Shown here: positions 5,136 to 7,869 of the stretch, piece after piece
Layout of the letters: the number at the start of each line of letters is the position of its first letter
How positions within the stretch are numbered: position 1 is the first letter of the stretch
Origin: a bacterium
GTDB taxonomy: Bacteria; Cyanobacteriota; Vampirovibrionia; Gastranaerophilales; UBA9971
Reading direction: 5' to 3'
Assembly (NCBI GenBank): GCA_037147175.1
Contig: JBAWVS010000074.1
Location: 1-7,869, forward strand
DNA length: 7,869 nt
Position numbers and translations under genes: made by a program
Notes under the pieces: generated by a model
Told to the model about the DNA's origin: nothing
The model's input: the letters and a program-made list of their open reading frames with translations, nothing else
Database searches by the model: none

Positions 5136-6095
5136 GTGAAAACATATAAATTAAATTCAGGATATGAAATGCCGCTGTTTGGATTGGGCACATGGAAGTC
5201 TGATAATGAAGATGAATTATATAAAGCTGTCAGAGAAGCTGTAAATATAGGCTACAGGCATATTGACTGCGCAAAAATTTACGGCAATGAAAAATTTATC
5301 GGAAAAGCATTAAACGACGCTTTCAATGATAACGATGTTAAAAGAGAAGATATATTTATTACATCTAAGCTTTGGAATGATTCCCACGCTAAAGATGATG
5401 TTATTCCTGCGTTAAAAACAACCTTAGAAGATTTGAAACTTGACTATCTGGATTTGTATTTAATTCACTGGCCTGTGTGTTTCAAAAAAGGCACTATGTT
5501 TCCAAGCAGTACAGATGAATTTATTTCGCTTGAGAATTTGCATATTTCTGAAACTTGGCTTGGTCTGGAAAAAGCAGTTGATGAGGGTCTTGTAAAATCA
5601 ATCGGAGTATCTAACTTCAGTATCAAAAAACTTGAAGAACTTGATAAAACTGCTAAAATAAAACCTGCTGTCAATCAAGTCGAATCACATCCGTTTCTTC
5701 AGCAAACAGAATTACTTGATTATTGTAATTCAAAAAACATTGCACTTACTGCATATTCACCGCTTGGATCAAAAGACAGGGCAGGATTCCTTCTAAACAA
5801 AGATGAACCGTCTTTACTTGATAATCCGGTTATTAATAAAATCGCAGTAAAACATAATTCAACATCTGCTCAAGTACTTATTAAATGGCAAATTCAAAGG
5901 AATGTTATTGTAATCCCAAAGTCTGTCAATCCAAAACGGCTTAAAGAAAACTATAATGCACAATTTATAGAACTTGACGAAGCTGAGATGAAAGAAATTG
6001 CTTTGCTGGACAGACATTTCAGGTATGTAAACGGTTCATTCTTTACACCGGAAGGAAGCGGCTACACTTTAGAAAATCTTTGGAATGAGGAATAA
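5136..6095 (+). CDS. NADP-dependent aldo/keto reductase
   Basis: Cytosolic monomeric (beta/alpha)8-barrel oxidoreductase reducing aldehydes or ketones with NADPH. Counting from GTG 5136 (319 residues, typical length), the catalytic tetrad is D44 and Y49 in [15 protein letters not shown]78 in TSKLW and H111 in YLIHWP. Also visible are [11 protein letters not shown], the substrate-loop segment [18 protein letters not shown], and the cofactor 2'-phosphate loop [13 protein letters not shown] with its Lys, Arg and Asn. The frame continues up to an ATG at 5109, but AAAAGGAG (5123-5130) stands 5 nt before GTG 5136 and the family homology begins there. The real substrate cannot be told; the closest style is AKR2/AKR4/AKR5-like general reductases. 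The msrA start follows its stop by 2 nt, so the two genes are translationally close and share an mRNA. Confidence 0.94.
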   Translation: MKTYKLNSGYEMPLFGLGTWKSDNEDELYKAVREAVNIGYRHIDCAKIYGNEKFIGKALNDAFNDNDVKREDIFITSKLWNDSHAKDDVIPALKTTLEDLKLDYLDLYLIHWPVCFKKGTMFPSSTDEFISLENLHISETWLGLEKAVDEGLVKSIGVSNFSIKKLEELDKTAKIKPAVNQVESHPFLQQTELLDYCNSKNIALTAYSPLGSKDRAGFLLNKDEPSLLDNPVINKIAVKHNSTSAQVLIKWQIQRNVIVIPKSVNPKRLKENYNAQFIELDEAEMKEIALLDRHFRYVNGSFFTPEGSGYTLENLWNEE

Positions 6096-6097
6096 AA

Positions 6098-6562
6098 ATG
6101 GAAAAAGCAACATTTGCCGCAGGATGTTTTTGGGGAGTGGAAGCTAAATTCAGAAAATTAAACGATGTTGTTTCAACACAGGTAGGTTATATAGGCGGAC
6201 ATAAAGAAAACCCCACCTATGAAGAAGTTTATTCCGATTCAACCGGTCATGCGGAAGCTGTTGAAATAAATTTTGACCCTGAAAAAATATCTTATAGCGA
6301 ACTGCTAAAAGTGTTTTGGAATATTCACAATCCTACAACTCTCAACAGGCAAGGATTTGATACGGGAAGCCAATACAGATCAGCCGTATTTTTTCATAAT
6401 GAAGAACAGCAAAAACTTGCACTTGCATCAAAGAAAGAACTTACAGAATCCGGCAAATTTGAAAAACCGATAGTTACAGAAATTCTACCTGCTCCAAAAT
6501 TTTGGAGAGCAGAAGAATATCATCAGCAATATTATGAAAAAACAGGTCGCTCAGGATGTTAA
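6098..6562 (+). CDS. msrA: Peptide-methionine (S)-S-oxide reductase MsrA
   Basis: Repairs S-form methionine sulfoxide in proteins and free amino acid, recycled by thioredoxin. The 154 residues are a minimal MsrA: the active-site GCFWG (C10, F11, W12), GYIGG (30-34), the catalytic-Glu segment TGHAEAVEI (E53), and [11 protein letters not shown] with the conserved Gln-Tyr-Arg. C154, the last residue, is the only other cysteine and the probable resolving cysteine. ATG 6098 has GAGGAA inside the end of the upstream gene. It forms an operon with the aldo/keto reductase gene. Together with Bcp across the divergent region this is a small oxidative-damage repair set. No MsrB is fused or adjacent. Confidence 0.97.
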   Translation: MEKATFAAGCFWGVEAKFRKLNDVVSTQVGYIGGHKENPTYEEVYSDSTGHAEAVEINFDPEKISYSELLKVFWNIHNPTTLNRQGFDTGSQYRSAVFFHNEEQQKLALASKKELTESGKFEKPIVTEILPAPKFWRAEEYHQQYYEKTGRSGC

Positions 6563-6718
6563 ATCCGATAAAGCCTCTGCGTGCCAGCCGCATTCTTTTT
6601 CAATATATTTAATAGTCTTATACCAATTCGCTTTCAATCCAGTATTAATGAAATAAAGTTTGTTTCTGTAGGAACCTCCGGAGGCGAAGCCGAGGACAAG
6701 CGACGGAAGAAATAAACT
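6551..6718 (-). pseudogene. Possible 3' remnant of an unknown gene, fused to the repeat element
   Basis: A leftward frame open from 6718 to TGA 6551-6553 encodes 55 residues without a start codon in context. The distal part, outside the repeat element (6551-6619), reads [19 protein letters not shown], which has ordinary protein composition with Trp, Cys and His. The proximal part is translated from the inverted-repeat element itself. A host gene cut short by insertion of the element would look like this. I do not recognise the family. The last 12 nt overlap the msrA 3' end. A chance open frame cannot be excluded. Confidence 0.25.
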
Positions 6719-6742
6719 TTATAGAATGCAATTTGGTATTAA
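6620..6742. repeat. MITE-like imperfect inverted-repeat element, about 123 bp
   Basis: The left end ATACCAATTCGCTTTC (6620-6635) is the inverted counterpart of the right end at 6724-6739 (13 of 16 positions). Inner arms ATAAAGTTTGTTTC (6653-6666) and GAAATAAACTTTAT (6709-6722) pair at 13 of 14. The centre holds the perfect palindrome CCTCCGGAGG (6675-6684) and a GC-rich stretch to about 6708 that contrasts with the AT-rich surroundings. There is no open gene of transposase size. It separates the msrA operon from the phage-like genes, and its right end contains the stop codon of the HTH gene at 6739. It may also act as a two-way terminator hairpin. Multi-copy status cannot be judged from one window. 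Confidence 0.6.
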
Positions 6743-7185
6743 TCATTCATCCCCAAAAAATCTCTGCGAATCTGCCTTATAAGTTCGGGAGGGATAGTTT
6801 TTGGTTTTTCCTCAGATTTTTCCCTGCAAAAATCAGGATATTTTTCAAAAAATTTCTTGCAATCAGCTTCAGCCTTTTTGAATTTAATTAACGTATCCAT
6901 TTGCCTCACAAAAGAATAAAGCCTGCCGGAACTGATTTTTATTCCAGTGTCAATATTTTCGCTTAAATCAGAAAGCATATTGCGGACAAAAATATCAAAA
7001 TCCTGAAGACAAACCTGTTTTGAATCCAGAAACGCCTGTCTCTTTCCGCTCCAGTCATTGCCGTCTTTCCAGTATTTAATTATCCTGACAGAAATATGAA
7101 ACCGCTCAGCGATTTCTTCAATAGTCATCTGCTCTTCTGTATAAAGCCTTTGCGCTTCTGCGTAATAAAACTTTTTCTTGCTCAA
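6739..7185 (-). CDS. Phage HTH protein, DUF1804 / terminase-small-subunit-like
   Basis: About 148 residues. The N-terminal third is a helix-turn-helix: AQRLYTEEQMTIEEIAERFHISVRIIKYWKDGNDWSGKRQAF, where the initial helix, the IAERF..S turn and the W-K recognition end are typical of terminase small subunits and of the DUF1804/gp27-like proteins of Mu-like phages. The middle is predicted long helices (NMLSDLSENIDTG, RQMDTLIKFKKAEADCKKFF); the end is Pro/Lys-rich, then RQIRRDF. The frame extends to TTG 7209, but I prefer TTG 7185 because AAGGGG (complement of 7192-7197) lies 6 nt before it. It follows the small HTH gene closely on the same strand. The terminase large subunit expected next in a phage is absent; the repeat element follows instead, so this may be a relic. 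A plain regulator is the alternative. Confidence 0.6.
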   Translation of the reverse strand: MSKKKFYYAEAQRLYTEEQMTIEEIAERFHISVRIIKYWKDGNDWSGKRQAFLDSKQVCLQDFDIFVRNMLSDLSENIDTGIKISSGRLYSFVRQMDTLIKFKKAEADCKKFFEKYPDFCREKSEEKPKTIPPELIRQIRRDFLGMND

Positions 7186-7199
7186 ATCAGTCCCCTTAA

Positions 7200-7391
7200 T
7201 TAAAGCCAAGTGTAATCAATGAGCAGGGTAAGTTTAATCCATTCTTCAAATTTCCTGCTGTAGCGAGTCCCGTCTATAAGCCGCGTCAGATAAGATTCAG
7301 TTATCTTAAGTTCTTTCGCTAACTCTTTTTGAGTGATACCGCGAACTTTTAAAGCACCTTTAATTGCCGCTCTTCTCTTTTTTAAAAACAT
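7200..7391 (-). CDS. Small Cro/C1-type (XRE) HTH protein
   Basis: A 63-residue cytoplasmic DNA-binding protein, little more than one HTH_3 domain: RAAIKGALKVRGITQKELAKELKITESYLTRLIDG (about 7-41), with the ITQKELAKEL..TESYLTRLI turn and recognition helix intact. The N-terminus is very basic (KKRR); the C-terminus is a short hydrophobic/aromatic tail that could support dimerisation. ATG 7391 has only a weak AGAGA upstream. It is divergent from the MuA-like gene at 7594 and upstream of the DUF1804-like gene, the position of a Cro, Ner or repressor in transposable phages. A leftward TATAAT (7436-7431) with a palindrome at 7438-7451 suggests autoregulation. Its short length favours a Cro/Ner-like switch protein over a full repressor with a cleavage domain. 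Confidence 0.8.
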   Translation of the reverse strand: MFLKKRRAAIKGALKVRGITQKELAKELKITESYLTRLIDGTRYSRKFEEWIKLTLLIDYTWL

Positions 7392-7430
7392 GTATTTATC
7401 TCTATTGTGAACTTACACTGCCTCATTTAA

Positions 7431-7451
7431 ATTATAGCTCTGCCTGCAGAG
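7431..7451 (-). promoter_or_regulatory. Leftward promoter with adjacent palindrome
   Basis: On the minus strand TATAAT reads 7436-7431; immediately upstream is CTCTGC-CT-GCAGAG (7438-7451), a 14-bp palindrome in the -10/-35 spacer. The -35 (TTTAAA near 7459-7454) is weak. The palindrome is a candidate operator for the HTH protein at 7200-7391. The start point would be about 35-40 nt ahead of the HTH gene's ATG. Confidence 0.45.
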
Positions 7452-7489
7452 GTTTTAAAGTATCCAAAGATTAATTTTTAAAATAATAT

Positions 7490-7530
7490 TATTGTTTCAA
7501 GACAGAAACAATATTGGGAAAGACACTTCC
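7490..7530. promoter_or_regulatory. Operator-like inverted repeats in the phage control region
   Basis: Two dyads lie next to each other. The first is TATTGTTTC (7490-7498) / GAAACAATA (7505-7513), a perfect 9-bp pair around the loop AAGACA. The second is GGAA (7517-7520) / TTCC (7527-7530) around AGACAC, extendable to ATTGG/CCAAT with one bulge. The hexamer AAGACA occurs at 7499-7504 and 7520-7525, exactly 21 bp apart, two turns of the helix. No T-run follows, so neither is a terminator. Position between divergent HTH genes suggests phage operators. Confidence 0.5.
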
Positions 7531-7593
7531 AATTAAAGTAAACAGAGTTAACATCATTGATACGGAGTAAATTAATCTGTAAGGACAATGATA

Positions 7594-7818
7594 GTGAATG
7601 TTAATGATATATGGTTAAGCGTTAAAACTTTATCTGAATTAAAAAACGTAACCCCACGAGCAATCAGATCGGCTCTGCCCAAAAAAGGGAATGAGTTTAA
7701 TTCGCTCAGTTCCGCTTCGCCGGGCAAATACATATTCAGAGAAACTCAAACACTTGGAGGGAAGAGTTATGAGATTTTATTATCTTCTTTAGAACCTAAA
7801 TTGCAGGAAATTTACTAA
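7594..7818 (+). CDS. MuA-type transposase N-terminal DNA-binding domain only
   Basis: About 74 residues resembling the HTH_Tnp_Mu domain (domain I-alpha) of Mu-family transposases: an initial WLSVKTLSELKNVTPRAIRSAL helix-turn-helix, a basic middle, then GGKSYEILLSSLEPKLQEIY, which corresponds to the end of MuA I-alpha (KAIEYNANSLPVEAQ). In MuA this domain binds the internal enhancer/operator DNA and is followed by more than 500 residues of end-binding and DDE catalytic domains. Here TAA 7816 ends the frame exactly at the domain border, and no other frame stays open in the 51 nt left. It could be a truncated transposase, a split gene, or a free-standing regulator. ATG 7588 is in frame, but AAGGA (7581-7585) is only 2 nt from it and 8 nt from GTG 7594, so I chose the GTG. 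Confidence 0.6.
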   Translation: MNVNDIWLSVKTLSELKNVTPRAIRSALPKKGNEFNSLSSASPGKYIFRETQTLGGKSYEILLSSLEPKLQEIY

Positions 7819-7850
7819 GAGGTCATCTGAAAAGTATTGAAAAATAGGTC

Positions 7851-7860
7851 ACAATATTGT
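7851..7860. promoter_or_regulatory. Palindrome ACAATATTGT after the MuA-like gene
   Basis: Perfect 10-bp palindrome at 7851-7860. Its first nine bases ACAATATTG also occur at 7508-7516 within the operator-like dyad upstream of the same gene. Short and AT-rich, so chance recurrence is possible; it may be a second site for one of the HTH proteins. Confidence 0.25.
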
Positions 7861-7869
7861 TAGGTATGT

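Noticed and set aside
5465-5674. Leftward 69-codon frame within the aldo/keto reductase
   Set aside because: It is an antisense shadow of a well-conserved gene.
7820-7851. Direct repeat AGGTCA at 7820-7825 and 7846-7851
   Set aside because: Only six bases, two copies, no other supporting structure; chance is likely.

Overview
The window is about one-third G+C and uses A/T-rich codons. Starts are mixed ATG, GTG and TTG behind AGGAG-type ribosome sites, so this looks like a low-GC bacterial chromosome. The style of the proteins, especially the 150-residue membrane-type protein at 1170-1622, reminds me of uncultured gut Gastranaerophilales (Vampirovibrionia/Melainabacteria). That is an impression only, and no marker gene is present to fix it.

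Left part (1-2510), metal homeostasis: a leftward CDF-type zinc/iron efflux carrier (79-993); a rightward unknown membrane-associated protein (1170-1622); then an apparent rightward operon of an ArsR-family repressor (1709-2065), a TFIIB-type zinc-ribbon protein with a His-rich tail (2084-2374) and a 23-residue hydrophobic peptide (2379-2450), closed by an intrinsic terminator (2480-2509). The same palindrome, CATATTA-N8-TAATATG, lies in the carrier's upstream region (1053-1074) and inside the arsR promoter, between a TTGACA -35 and a TATGAT -10 (1662-1683). This predicts that the ArsR protein represses itself and controls the efflux gene.

Middle part (2514-4043), a gene graveyard: three consecutive rightward pseudogenes. 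The first is an mgtA-type Mg2+ P-type ATPase whose middle (roughly 550-600 codons) is missing, with its true C-terminus rejoined in another frame. The second is the C-terminal stub of a probable YcaC/isochorismatase-family hydrolase. The third is a near full-length MSMEG_6728-like pyrimidine-dimer DNA glycosylase interrupted by two in-frame stops.

Right-centre (4036-6562), intact housekeeping and stress genes: leftward PPC/DUF296-domain protein plus Bcp/PrxQ peroxiredoxin, and divergent rightward aldo/keto reductase plus MsrA methionine sulfoxide reductase. Both pairs look like two-gene operons, mostly concerned with peroxide, carbonyl and oxidised-methionine damage.

Right end (6563-7869), mobile DNA: a roughly 123-bp GC-richer imperfect inverted-repeat (MITE-like) element, then what looks like the edge or relic of a Mu-like transposable phage. 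It has a leftward DUF1804/terminase-small-like HTH protein, a leftward 63-residue Cro/C1-type HTH protein, a control region with several operator-like palindromes, and a rightward 75-residue protein resembling only the N-terminal DNA-binding domain of a MuA-type transposase. No tRNA, rRNA or CRISPR array was seen.
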